Shown: piece after piece, positions 14,864 to 25,741 of the stretch
Layout of the letters: the number at the start of each line of letters is the position of its first letter
Position numbering within the stretch: the first letter of the stretch is position 1
Assembly (NCBI RefSeq): GCF_036884655.1
Contig: NC_088354.1
Coordinates: 19,431,001-19,495,000, forward strand
Direction: 5' to 3'
Length of the DNA stretch: 64,000 nucleotides
Origin: Musa acuminata AAA Group
Lineage: Eukaryota > Streptophyta > Magnoliopsida > Zingiberales > Musaceae
The notes under the pieces: generated by a model
Told to the model about the DNA's origin: nothing
What the model saw: only the letters and a program-made list of their open reading frames with translations
Databases searched by the model: none
Program-made: the position numbers and the translations under genes

Positions 14864-15732
14864 AGCTTTCAAGAGGGTCATTCTATCATTCGTCCTCCTA
14901 TGTTCAATGGGATGGACTACATAAATTGAAAAACACATATGAGAGTTTCAAAAACCCTCTAGACCAATGAACAAATAGATTGATCTAGAAAAGAAAATAT
15001 TTTCCTTAAATGCTAGAGCTATGAACGCTCTATTTTACGCATTAGACAAAAATGAATTTAATCGTATTTCTTTATGCGAAACTACACGTAAGATTTAACA
15101 CACACTAGAAGTAACTCATGAAGACATGAATAAAGTAAAAGAATCTAAGATAAATCTTTTGATGCATGATTTTGAATTATTTTAAATGAAGTCAAGTGAA
15201 ATCATTGTTGACATGTACACTCATTTTACGGATATTGTCAATGGCTTGAAAGCTCTTGGCAAATATTTTTTTAATTTTAAACTTATAAATAATATTTTAA
15301 GATCCCTTTCAAAATGTTGGGATCTAAAAGTGACGGTAATACAAGAGACAAAAGATCTAAATAATTTTTCACTTGAATAACTTATCGGGTCTTTAATAAC
15401 CTATGAAATGACTTATATTAAACATGAAAACTACCTTCCAAGGAACATAAAGAATTTGACACTTCGAACAATACAAGACCACTGGAGCGAAAGCTCAAGT
15501 GATGGTAACATAGAACTTTTGATAAAAAAAAATTAAAAAGTTTATGAAATGGATTAATTCTAAAAAAAACTTAAAAATGATACAATAACTTGTTATAAAT
15601 CAAAGAAGTTGTCAAAAAAGAAGAAAGCATTCAAGGTGACATGAGATGAATTAAGTACATTCAAAGATGAAGAGCAAACCAACAAAGGTGATGTGGCGAA
15701 CTATGCCTTGTGGCTTTTGACAACAAGGTAAG
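14864..15732 (+). pseudogene. gag relic of element A
   Basis: Frames with FQEGHSIIRPP, LNARAMNALFYALDKNEF and DMYTHFTDIVNGLKALGK match the Gag (UBN2/DUF4219 type) of S2, S3 and E. At least five in-frame stops and small indels break it. The zinc-knuckle region is reduced to one Cys followed by lysines (TCYKSKKLSKKKK), as in S2. The relic ends with VANYAL, the Gag C-terminus of this family, and no protease follows. Confidence 0.8.
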
Positions 15733-16890
15733 TGACTCAACCAAAACTCATTTACTTTATTATGAAATTACTTGATATATTTTATAAGTTATTTTTAAAT
15801 TAATATATAAAATATAAAAAAAGAGTATCAAACTTCTCTTTCTAGTGATTTTAAAAATTAAAAAAAATTGAGCATGACAATTGCATGTTAACTCCTTGCA
15901 CTAAGTATAAAGAGTTAGATTCACTTAAAAAAATAAATACATTACTATAACAAATAAAATAATTTTGATTGAAAATACTTTATGTTTAATGAAATCTTAC
16001 TTGATGATTTAATGATGCATGATGATTTGAAGTAATGATGATTTTTATGATTTATGATTTATTTATCTTGATGACTCTTGTGATAAATCTTGTTTTTCGG
16101 TTTTAAACAATGATGCATTTTTTTGGTTTAGCATAAAAGACAAAGGCATGTTTATATGAAATAAATCACATAAATTGAAACACATAAAAAATAATAATAT
16201 ATTTTTCTTGAAAATTTCTCTATTTTTATCTTATTGATTTTTCAATAAGAGATTGATAAGTCTATTTATGTCATTTTGAATCTCTTGAAAGAGATTTTGA
16301 TAATTTGATGATTTGAATTTGAATAAATTTTATCAAAATTATGATCTTGAATTTTTATAATTATAACTTGAGATTCTCTTTATATGAATCAAAATCTCTT
16401 ACTCTTTATTCTCGTATGATTCTTGCATTTTATTAAAGAGAATATTTATCCAAATGAATCATGATTTTTCTCTTGATTTCTTGGAATTCATGACTTCAAT
16501 TTTTTTTTGAATATCTTTTACTATTTGATCTCCTAAGATTTCTTTTTGATTATTTAAGAGGAGATTTGTCAAAATGAATCATGTCTTTTGGTATTCACAT
16601 GATCTTTGATATTATCTTTTATGACATGATTTTTATTATGTATAATTTCTTTATATTTATGGTTGTAAACCTTATGTTATGAGTAGAGCATTGATGTAAA
16701 AAAAAAATTATACCATTGTATTCTTTCACTCTTCTTTTTTCTTATTTACAATGATAAAGAGGAGAAAGAAAATTGCTAGCATATCAAGAGAACCAAAATT
16801 ACTAGCTTGGATGTCAAACTTAGGCATATTAAATCTCCAAAATATATAAATTCTTCTCATACATTTTTCAGATCATGATCTTGATTTCTC
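15733..16890 (+). other. AT-rich non-coding tail of element A
   Basis: No open frame above 60 codons is supported. The stretch is made of ATGATTT, TCTTGAT and CATGATC words like the tails of S2 and S3. A purine-rich GATAAAGAGGAGAAAG at about 16,752 may be a decayed internal PPT-like motif. Confidence 0.55.
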
Positions 16891-16904
16891 GATTTTGATA
16901 ACTT

Positions 16905-17990
16905 GAGATTTGTTATGGAGAAATAAAGAGGTATCAGACTTGGAGTTGATGAAGCCAATTGATATCATAAACTATCCAAGTTCAGTATACCAAGCTCGTG
17001 GAGCTTGATGGAGTCCATAAATGACTTTTTGTAATTTGCAGACATGTCTCAGATACTGGTGATGAACAAAGCCAGGGGGTTGCTGCATAAAGACATCTTC
17101 AGTTAAAGTTCCATATAAAAAGGCATTGTTAACGTCCAGTTGTCGTAAGTGCCAGCTTATGGAGATGGCCAAACTTAGAATAAGTCGAATTATTATGGAT
17201 TTAACTACAGGACTAAAAGTTTCTGTGAAGTCAACTCCAGGTCGTTGATGAAACACTTTGGCTACTAATCATGTTTTATATCGAGCAACGGACCCATCGG
17301 GGTTTCGCTTAATTCGGAAGACCCATTTACACCCAATGATGTTTTGTGTAGGATAAAAAGGTACTAGAGTCCATGTGGATTTATGGAGAAGAGCATCATA
17401 TTCTTCACACATGGCTTTACGCTAGTGAGGAGATTTTTGGGCTTGAGTAATTGTGGTGAGTTCACTGGTCTCGAGAGAGGATTTGGTGATAGCATGCAGG
17501 TCGAGAACCTGACATTGTTTAAAGATACCACTTTTTGAGAATGTTGTCATTGGATGTCTAGGAATTGGAAGTTGTGGTATTGGTGGAGAGGCATCGACAA
17601 GGGTCGGGATAGGTTGAGATACATCAACAGTACTAGGTAAAGAAGGTTGTTGTGATTCTGAAGATATTATGTCAGTAGTAGGGGAGGCTTGTGAAGAAGG
17701 AAGATGAGAAGGAATGGAGGGAGTGAGAAGCTGTTGAACTGGGAGACTGGATGGTGTGGGAAGAGTTTCGTTTGAGGGGATCGATGGCATACTCCAGTGA
17801 TGTATATTTATTGGAGTGGCCGGCATGGTAGGAGACTCGTGGTTTTGAAATGGAAAGGTAGACTCCACAAAAATAACATGACGTGAAATAAAGACTTTTT
17901 GAGTTTTTTGTTCATAGCATCGAAAGATATTATGTTCAAGAGAATATCCTATGAAGATGCAAGGTTTAGATCTTGGCGCTATCTTATGTG
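16905..17990 (-). pseudogene. copia G pol, integrase C-terminus and RT N-terminus
   Basis: The first segment (17,990-17,422) has APRSKPCIFIGY, the post-integrase motif, then a long Ser/Pro-rich connector. After an in-frame stop come KAMCEEYDALL and VGCKWVFRIK-type RT entry motifs. The 17,256-16,972 segment has VDFTETFSPVVK and LRQLDVNNAFLYGTL with IYGLHQAPRAWY. The YxDD box is missing because the copy is truncated. Several stops show it is inactive. Confidence 0.85.
17986..17990. other. Target-site duplication of D, left copy (ATGTG)
   Basis: ATGTG here is repeated exactly at 61,676-61,680 on the other side of D. The reading frame of G continues across the two flanks when D is ignored. Confidence 0.95.
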
Positions 17991-19465
17991 TGTTGGAAAA
18001 TCTTGAGGGCAACATCAGATGCACAGCGGAAGAACAAGAAAAACAAAATCCCCGATTCCCAAAGAGATGTTCATCGTCGTGCGAAGATTGGTGCACAAAA
18101 TCCGCGAAACTGAAAAACTGCATATAGAGTAGATTGTAGGAGATCGTATATCCCTATTACCTTACAGATCTTTAGGAGAGGCCGAAGGAGGTCAAGCGTC
18201 CTCCTCTCTAGCGGTGATCCACACAGCAGGGCTACGACGACGCTCCTCAAAACTCCAAGCCTGCTTTGAAATAGAGAGGGGAAGGAGAATAGGAGAGGCA
18301 AGCAAAGGCTCTAGCCTATAAGGCTCTGAATCCCTCTTATTTATAGAGGTCCCTTGTTAAACCCTAATGGATCCTCCCCTAGTGAGTATTGGATCTGCAT
18401 CTAATAACCCAAGCCTTTTAGATTACTAGATCTCTATCCAATAATCTCTCATGGGCTCTTATTGGATCTCGTCCATGGGATCCAATAATTCAAGGGCTTA
18501 TTGGATATCCAATAAGACAAGGGCTCCATCGGATATCTCATATCCGAACCTCTACTCATCGCAATGCCTACCATATATGTGTGACTCTCTAGGCCCAATA
18601 TCGAGCTGGTCGTGAGTCATACCTATCAGAACTCCTTCTAACTTAGTGAATTATTATCTCTATAATAATTCACTCGACTCATCAACTATGAATGTACTAG
18701 GCCACTATGCCGTAGTCCCCAGATGTTACAGGGGAATCCAATCCATTGGACATGTTTGTCTTCAGTTACCGTATACTTATAGTCCCTCATCCGTCTAATA
18801 TCCCAGAGATTGTATATTGAGCATGGTGCTGTCAGACCCAAACAGTTTCTACTCAAGTCTTGCTCTAATCGGATTCTCCCGGAGAACTCTTTCTCTCTCA
18901 ACCCGAATGACCCTGGCTAGGGATTTGTCTGAGTAAGAACACATAAGATATTCCTCTCATGACGTCGATAGTGGATGATCCTCTATCGACACTCAATAAC
19001 CCTCGTAAGGTCGACTATCACTCCCAATGACCAACTGTACTAGATTTGGGACAGCCAAACCTATAAGTCTGGTATCAAAGAGTGGAGCACTCATATAGGA
19101 CATCCTTGGTGTCTCAAGTCTAAGGACCAGATATACCACTAGGACTACGGAATTACTGTTTGACAATAAGGCATCATCAACCATCCAGCATTCCGTAAGC
19201 GGATCAATCAGTGAACTCATTCTCCAATGAGCACCTGTATTTTATCCCTAGTGTCCCTACACGAGCAACTATGAGACCAGCTGCATCCATCATATAGACG
19301 GGTATACAGTACACCAGTATGTCCGGTTTTCACGATGTCCCTCTCGAGTAACCTATGACCAGGATTATTTAGGATATATGTTTAAAGGTGAATCGATCTC
19401 ATTTTCATGATCTCATCACGATCCGATTCCCATTGCACAAATCCAAGGACATCACAATATATATA
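17991..19465 (-). repeat. 3' LTR of D, first part
   Basis: It begins TGTTGGAAAATCTTGAGGGC and matches 60,035-61,500 closely, with scattered substitutions and a much shorter TA run. A TATAAATA box lies on the - strand at 18,338-18,345. The LTR is cut at its TA run by element E and resumes at 46,885. Open frames inside are chance. Confidence 0.9.
19461..19465. other. Target-site duplication of E, left copy (ATATA)
   Basis: ATATA is repeated at 46,885-46,889. The site lies in the TA-rich part of the LTR of D, so the match alone is weak. The LTR continuity on both sides makes it secure. Confidence 0.85.
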
Positions 19466-20658
19466 TGTTAGGATCGGAGCGGCACTAAGAGGGGGGGGGG
19501 GGGGGGGGGGTGAATTAGTGCAGCGGATTAAAACGTTGGTTTCGACAAATCTTTCGTACGATAAGAACGGAACTTGAAAAGCTTAACTTGAAAGTGTATT
19601 CTTAAAGTTGTGCAACAAAGGTAATAAGGAAATAAAGCATGTAAGAAGGTTTGCAGTAATGTAAATAGTAATAATGAAATGCAAACCAGAGATCACGCCG
19701 ATTTTAGAGTGGTTTGGTCAAATGACCTACATCCACTTGCGAGGCCCCTCTTTGATGAGGCTCCCACCTTCCACTAGCAAATCTCTTGAAATGGAAGGGC
19801 AAATACCCCTCTTATAACCTTTTACAAGCAGTTCAACATCTTACAAATTTTCAGTAAGAAAGGAGGAGAACACTCTAGCAAATTGAAAACAAGACTTGCT
19901 AAGACTTTCTAAGACTTTTCTCTCAATTAATTGCTTCTCAAAAAGTTGTAATCTCAGCTGAGATTTGAGGGGTATTTATAGGCCTCAAGAGGATTCAAAT
20001 TTGGGCTCCAAAATTTGAATTCTCTTTGGGTTCCCGATGCTGGCGGTGCCACCGCCTGTCACTGTCAGACATTGACAGTGCTGGGCGGTGCCACCGCCCA
20101 GCTCTCGGGTGCTGGGTGCTGGGCAGTGCAACCACCTGCCACCGCTAGACTCTTCGGTTCACTGTTTGGGCTTCAAATTTAGCCCAAACCAAGTCTAATT
20201 TTGGGCCCAGTTGACCCCTAACCAGGGTATAGGATTATCTCTTAATCCTAATCCTAATTACAAGTGAACTACATAACAAAACACATCCTAAGCAAGCTTT
20301 CAACCGCGAACGTCGAGTCTTGTTTCGGCGAGCTTTCCGACGAACTTCTTCCGACGGACTCCCAGCAAGCTCCCGAACTTGTGATGACTTTAACGAGTAG
20401 CCAAGCCTTCTCGGTGATCTCCGTGAACCTTCGACGATCTCTTCGACGAACTTCCAAAAATTCCAACAGGTTCCCGATTGGTTCCGGCAGCGTCTCCGAC
20501 GATTCTTTGGACTCTTAAACGTCCATCGAACTTGACTCCGGTATTCTTGCTTTGTGTTTTCTGGTTGTCGTAGTTAATCCTGCACACTTAGCTTAATAAT
20601 ATGGATTAGATCAATTAACCCATCAATTGATTTTATCATTAAAATCCGAGATTCAACA
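19466..20658 (-). repeat. 3' LTR of E
   Basis: On the + strand it runs TGTTAGGATCGGAGC to GAGATTCAACA, 1193 bp. A TATAAATA box is on the - strand at 19,973-19,980. A G homopolymer of about 20 bases (19,491-19,510) lies near its U5 end. It contains GGCGGTGCCACCGCC-type inverted repeats at about 20,043-20,150, with one more copy than the 5' LTR. Confidence 0.9.
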
Positions 20659-20675
20659 ATCTCCCCCTTTTTTAT
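20659..20675 (-). other. Polypurine tract of E
   Basis: On the - strand the sequence AAAAAAGGGGGAGAT ends directly at the LTR start. This is the Sirevirus-type PPT that primes plus-strand DNA. Confidence 0.85.
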
Positions 20676-21713
20676 GATGACAATCAATTGATGACGGAGT
20701 TAAACATAACTCCTCCTATCTATATGCCATATTACGAGAAGATGAAAACACTTGAATTTGATCCATTGAATTCAAGCATAAACCGATAAGTTCTAACCGT
20801 AGAACTTATCGTTATTCTCATTAAGCAATAGTAAATGTGAAACTTCGATGAAAATCATAAGTCAAATGATATGGGACGATTTTTACTACGACAGGAGATA
20901 AAGATTTTCAACATGAATTTCATGATATAGATGTAAGACATGCTTTCAATATGATCAATCAATCTTGTAATATTCTCAAGGATTTTGCAAGGCATTTTGC
21001 AAGGCATATAAGACATTCATACAAGCTTTCGCAATTCATATAAGTCATGCTTTTGCAATTTCATGATATAGATGTAAGGCATTCTTTCAATATGATCAAT
21101 CAATCTTGTAATATTCTCAAGGATTTTGCAAGGCATTTTGCAAGGCATATAAGACATTCATACAAGCTTTCGCAATTCATATAAGTCATGCTATCAAAAT
21201 GATATAAGTCATCACTTTTCTCCCCCTTTGTCATCAACAAAAAAGGGAATGAGACTTGAAGCACATAATTTGTGATTATAATATTGATCATACAAAAAAT
21301 TTATCATCCAAAAGTATGCTAAAATATTTACGCAGAGTTCATCATAAAGGAAAATTCAACATTCATTCATTGTATCAAATCTCTTCTTTCTATAAATAAC
21401 AAAAATTGTAGGTGTACAAGGAAGAGATTATGAGTAAATAAAAATTCAAGTAGTAAGATCATAATTCGAATACAAACTCATTCAAATTCAAATTGTCAAC
21501 TTGAAACTCATAATTAAGCCATCAAAATCAATTTCGAGATTCACAAAATATCATAAAATCATTAATCTTAATCAGATGGGAGCGATGTATGACTCAAGAT
21601 AGGATAAGATAATTTAACATGCCATTTAGAATCAAAAGAGAAGGATTGGATTCACCGAGGAACGGAGAGAGGATGAAAAACTTTACGGAAAATCCATTCA
21701 AGCAAGTTTATTC
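20676..21713 (-). other. Non-coding region of E between pol and 3' LTR
   Basis: About 1 kb without a supported open frame, so no envelope-like gene. A second PPT-like motif (GACAAAGGGGGAGAAAAG on the - strand) lies at about 21,214-21,231. A 141-bp tandem duplication is included. Confidence 0.7.
20917..21191. repeat. 141-bp tandem duplication in E
   Basis: The unit starting TTTCATGATATAGATGTAAG occurs at 20,917-21,057 and 21,058-21,191 with very few differences. Inside each copy a shorter AAGGCATTTTGC direct repeat is also seen. Confidence 0.9.
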
Positions 21714-22463
21714 TTAGGGACAATTTAATATACCTAATTCCCTTCTAATGAATTCAAATTGATCTTCATTCAAAGCTTTTGTAAATATATCTGCTAATTG
21801 ATGCTTTGTGTCAATGAATTCTAGAACAACATCATTGTTAAGGATATGATCGCGTATGAAATGATGCCTAACGTCGATGTGCTTAGTTATAGAGTGCTGA
21901 ATTGGATTTTTAGTAAGACATATGGCACTAGTATTATCACATTTTATGGAAATATTTTTAAAGTGAATTCCATAGTCTTCTAATGTATTTTTCATCCAAA
22001 CAACTTGTGCACAGCATGCACTTGCAGCAATGTACTTGGCTTCCGCCGTAGATAGTGCAATTGAATTTTGTTTCTTGGAAGTCCAAGAAACAAGTGCATG
22101 TCCTAAAAATTGGCATGTTCCGGATGTACTTTTTCTATCTATCCTGCATCCGCCAAAATTGACATCTGCATAAGCTATTAAATCAAAATTTTTAGATTTT
22201 GGATACCACAGTCCTAGATTTGGAGTTCCTTTAAGATACCTAAATATTCTTTTAACACTTTTAAGATGAGATAATTTAGGATTTGATTGAAACCTAGCGT
22301 AAAGTCCTACACTAAACATAATATCCGGTCTAGTCACGGTGAGGTAGAGTAGACTACCTATCATTCCCCTATATGTTTTTTGATCAAAATTTTCACTATT
22401 TTCATCCATATCTAACTTAGTCGCAGTACTCATAGGGGTGTTTATTGCTTTTGAATTATCCAT
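21714..22463 (-). pseudogene. copia E RNase H and RT C-terminus
   Basis: A 249-codon frame with MDNSKAINTPMSTATKLD (RT end), then AYADVNFGG, KSTSGTCQFLG, LSTAEAKYIAA and KHIDVRHHFIRDH, the copia RNase H signature. It is in the same frame as the upstream RT segment and separated from it by one TAA (22,472-22,470). RNase H removes the RNA strand during reverse transcription. Confidence 0.9.
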
Positions 22464-22469
22464 GTTAAA

Positions 22470-24083
22470 TTATTTTAACAATTCTAATGTATATTTAGAT
22501 TGGTTAAGAAATATACCATCACTAAGTTGTTTGATTTGTAATCCCAAAAAGAAAGTTAATTCACCCATTAAACTCATTTCAAATTCATGACTCATACATT
22601 TGGCAAATGATTCACATAGTGATTCATCCGAAGAGCCAAAAATAATATCGTCAACATAAATTTGCACAATAAGAAAATTATTTTCAAAATATTTAATAAA
22701 CAATGTAGTATCAACCTTGCCTTTGGTAAAATTATTTAAAATAAGAAAGGAACTAAGCCTTTCATACCAAGCTCTAGGAGCTTGTTTCAAGCCATAGAGA
22801 GCCTTAGTCAATTTGAATACATGATTAGGAAGAAGAGAATTTTCAAATCCGGGAGGTTGTTCGACATATACTTCTTCGGAAATAAAATCATTCAAGAAGG
22901 CACTTTTGACATCCATTTGAAATAGTTTAAAATTATTACTACTAGCATAGGCAAGGAGCATCCTTATGGCTTCTAATCGAGCCACGGGAGCGAAAGTTTC
23001 TTCGTAATCGATACCTTCTTCTTGGTTGAAACCTTTGGCCACTAATCTAGCCTTGTTTCTAACCACGATACCATTTTTGTCTTGCTTGTTTCTAAAGACC
23101 CATTTAGTACCAATGACTAAATGGTCACTAGGTCTAGGAACAAGCTTCCATACCTTATTCCTCTCAAATTGATTTAATTCCTCTTGCATTGCAATAACCC
23201 AAAAATCATCTTTTATGGCATCGTCAATGCATTTAGGTTCGATTTGAGAAAGGAAGGCGGCGTTAGCACAAAAATTCTTGAAAGAGGAACGAGTTTGAAC
23301 CCCTTTTGATGTATCTCCTATAATTAGCTCCTTTGGATGAGCATCTATATACTTCCATCCCTTGGGTAAGGAAATTTTGGAAGAAGGTGCATCCAAGTTG
23401 CTATTTTGAGGAGGAGGTTCATTTAAATTCAAATTATCAAAACCAAGATCATCATCAAAATCATTTTTCTTTAAATTAGAAATTTCATTAAAAACTACAT
23501 GAATAGGCTCTTCTATTACTAAGGTTCTTTTGTTAAAAATCCGAAAAGCCTTAGAAACGGAAGAGTAACCAATAAATATGCCTTCATCGGATTTAGCATC
23601 AAATTTTCCTAAGGCATCCCTTTCATTCAAAATAAAGCATTTACAACCGAAAACTTTAAAATAGGAAATATTTAGTTTTTTGTTATTCCATAATTCATAG
23701 GGAGTTTTTGATAGGGATGGTCTTATTAGGACCCTATTCATGATGTAGCAAGCCGTATTTACGGCTTCGGCCCAAAAGTACTTGGGTAGACTATGTTCAT
23801 TTAACATCGTTCTTGCCATTTCTTGTAGGTTTCTATTTTTTCTTTCAACTACTCCATTTTGTTGGGGATTCCTTGGGGTGGAGAAGTTGTGATTGTATCC
23901 ATTAACTTCACAAAAATTTTGAAAGTCATGGTTTTGAAATTCGCCACCGTGATCACTCCGAATTGATAAAATCATGAAACCTTTTTCGTTTTGAGTGAGT
24001 TTACAAAATTTAGAGAAACACTTGAAGCAATCACTTTTGTGAGCTAAGAAATAGGTCCAAGTGTATCTAGTATAGTCATCCAC
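22470..24083 (-). CDS. copia E integrase core and reverse transcriptase (open part of a broken polyprotein)
   Basis: A 537-codon open stretch. The integrase core has RSDHGGEF and [15 protein letters not shown], the second and third acidic residues of DDE. The RT has [49 protein letters not shown] and the catalytic YVDD (IYVDDIIFG). The first integrase Asp lies upstream in another frame, because a small deletion near 24,116-24,140 shifts frame. It ends at a TAA. In life it would be part of one Gag-Pol polyprotein in virus-like particles. The few lesions suggest a fairly young copy. Confidence 0.9.
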   Translation of the reverse strand: MDDYTRYTWTYFLAHKSDCFKCFSKFCKLTQNEKGFMILSIRSDHGGEFQNHDFQNFCEVNGYNHNFSTPRNPQQNGVVERKNRNLQEMARTMLNEHSLPKYFWAEAVNTACYIMNRVLIRPSLSKTPYELWNNKKLNISYFKVFGCKCFILNERDALGKFDAKSDEGIFIGYSSVSKAFRIFNKRTLVIEEPIHVVFNEISNLKKNDFDDDLGFDNLNLNEPPPQNSNLDAPSSKISLPKGWKYIDAHPKELIIGDTSKGVQTRSSFKNFCANAAFLSQIEPKCIDDAIKDDFWVIAMQEELNQFERNKVWKLVPRPSDHLVIGTKWVFRNKQDKNGIVVRNKARLVAKGFNQEEGIDYEETFAPVARLEAIRMLLAYASSNNFKLFQMDVKSAFLNDFISEEVYVEQPPGFENSLLPNHVFKLTKALYGLKQAPRAWYERLSSFLILNNFTKGKVDTTLFIKYFENNFLIVQIYVDDIIFGSSDESLCESFAKCMSHEFEMSLMGELTFFLGLQIKQLSDGIFLNQSKYTLELLK

Positions 24084-24115
24084 AATTACAAACGCATATT
24101 TGCTTCCTCCTAGAC

Positions 24116-24748
24116 TTATCGTGTCAATTGGTCCAAATGAATCAATTGTAATGGTCTAGTGGTGCTAATTTGAGTTTTTGGTTTGAAACTAGTTTTTATT
24201 TGTTTACCTAGTTGACATGCATCGCATACTTTGTCCTTAATAAACTTTATATTTGGAATTCCTCGCACTAATTCTCTAGATGAGATCTTAGATATTAGTT
24301 TCATGCTTGTATGGCCTAGTCTCCTATGCCAAAGCCAAGCATCATCATTTAAAGCGGAGAAGCACATTTCATTACTTAGTTCATCAAGGTTGATGGTGTA
24401 GACATTATTTTGTTTTAATGCAATCATAGTTATGTTATGGTTTGGTTTTTCAATAATACACACATTTGATTCAAATCTAACGATATAACCTTTATCGCAT
24501 AATTGACTAACACTCAAGAGATTATGTTTCAATCCATCAACTAATAAGACATCATCAATAGAAAATTTTAATTTGTTACCTATAGTTCCCTTGCCAATGA
24601 TTTTGCCTTGGTTGTTGTCTCCGAAGGTGACGTGCCCTTCTTCTTTCCTAGTGAGCATTGAGAAATGAGATGGATCTCCAGTCATATGTCTTGAGCATCC
24701 ACTATCTAGATACCATCTCTTGCTCCTAGCTTGTGATGGTGTATGTTT
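24116..24748 (-). pseudogene. copia E protease and GAG-pre-integrase domain
   Basis: LDSGCSRHMTG is the aspartic protease active-site motif. It lies just upstream of the ATG-initiated part, in the same frame. LLSVSQLCDKGY, WLWHRRLGHTSMKLI and CDACQLGKQ form the GAG-pre-integrase HHCC zinc domain. A single TAG at 24,751-24,749 separates it from gag in the same frame. A frameshift ends it before the integrase core. Confidence 0.9.
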
Positions 24749-24751
24749 CTA

Positions 24752-25741
24752 CAAGAAGGGATTATTTTTAGGTACCCATTTTCTTTTGGGTGCCTTAAAA
24801 ACTGATTTAACTTGTTCATCATATTGCAAAGAATTTATCATGGTTCCTTTAGGAACCCAAATTAGTTTGTTCGGACTAATCTTCTTGAATGGACATTTAT
24901 AAGTTTTATGTCCATATTTGCAACAAAAGTTGCAATTGCTTTGGTGTTGAACATGTAAGATAGGGCCTTTAATGAAGGTGGTTGGATTTTGGTGAGGACT
25001 TCTCACAAATCCGATTCCACTTCTTTTAGGAACGTGACCCTTATTTGTAAGGATCATGTTCAAAGATTTGCTACCAACCTCGAATTTCTTCAAGGTGTCC
25101 TTAAGTAGAAAGTTCTCCTTTTGGAGAGATTCTAGATCATGACATTTTATACATGGAGCTAAACTATCATGATATTCAGTTTTTAATTTATCGATATCAC
25201 AAGTGAGACTATCATGCTCCTTTTTTAGCAATTTATATTTTCTACTAATTGTCTTACATTCATCAAATAACTCATGGAAAGCATTTAATAATTCATGATA
25301 AGGTAAATCTGCATCAATTAAATCCGTTACCTCTTCTCCGATGGCCATTAGGGCGTAATGAGCAACTTGCTCGGTGTTGGACTCCTCTTCTTTGGACGCG
25401 CTTGAATCATCCCACGTTGCCTTGAGCGCCTTCTTCTTTGATGTTCTCTTTATGGCTTGAGGACAATCGTTCTTGTAGTGTCCCGGTTTTTTGCATTCAT
25501 AGCAAATCACTTGGTCCTTCTTTTGTTCGAATTTATTTTTTGTATTATTTTTAAATTTATTCTTTCTTAAATATTTTTCAAATTTTTGAGTCAAAAGTGC
25601 AATGTCATTATCACTGTCCTCATCACTTGATATTCTTTTCAAGTGGTCTTCTTGTGATTTGAGTGTCATATCCTTCCTATTCTTTGGAAGGGGGTTCTCG
25701 AGCTCGTCATGAGCTTGACATGTCATTTCGTAGGTCATTAG
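24752..25741 (-). pseudogene. copia E gag, C-terminal part
   Basis: It continues the gag frame from 45,083 after F is skipped. It has two CCHC knuckles: CYECKKPGHYKNDC at 25,463-25,504 and CNFCCKYGHKTYKC at 24,893-24,934. Between them is a coiled-coil-like, Lys/Glu-rich stretch. Gag forms the particle shell, and the knuckles bind element RNA. The first knuckle is the part missing from A, S2 and S3. Confidence 0.9.
25737..25741. other. Target-site duplication of F, left copy (ATTAG)
   Basis: ATTAG is repeated exactly at 45,078-45,082, and the gag frame of E continues across the site. Confidence 0.95.

Larger units (their letters stand above)
13860..16890 (+). mobile_element. Element A: degenerate gag-only Sirevirus-like LTR element
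   Basis: The order is a 5' LTR (13,860-14,802), a PBS, a gag relic and about 1.1 kb of AT-rich DNA with multiple TGATTT/CTTGA words. The right end is lost where copia G sequence begins. A pyrimidine- and AT-rich tail of the same style occurs in S2 and S3. No pol-coding sequence is seen. It is the oldest member of the A/S2/S3 family here, judging by the many stops and the deleted LTR. Confidence 0.75.
16891..17990 (-). mobile_element. Element G, 3' visible part (copia, Ale/Retrofit-like)
   Basis: Together with 61,676-64,000 this is one copia element read on the - strand and split by D. Here it holds the integrase-RT connector and the N-terminal half of reverse transcriptase. It stops abruptly at about 16,890-16,905 against element A, with no RNase H and no 3' LTR. 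Confidence 0.8.

Noticed and set aside
18071..19220. Frames in LTRs of D (for example 75 codons at 18,993-19,220, repeated at 61,045-61,272)
   Set aside because: They recur only because the LTR is duplicated, and there is no coding signal.
20676..21713. Envelope-like gene expected in some Sireviruses
   Set aside because: No open frame above about 65 codons lies between pol and the 3' LTR of E. S2 and S3 tails also have none.
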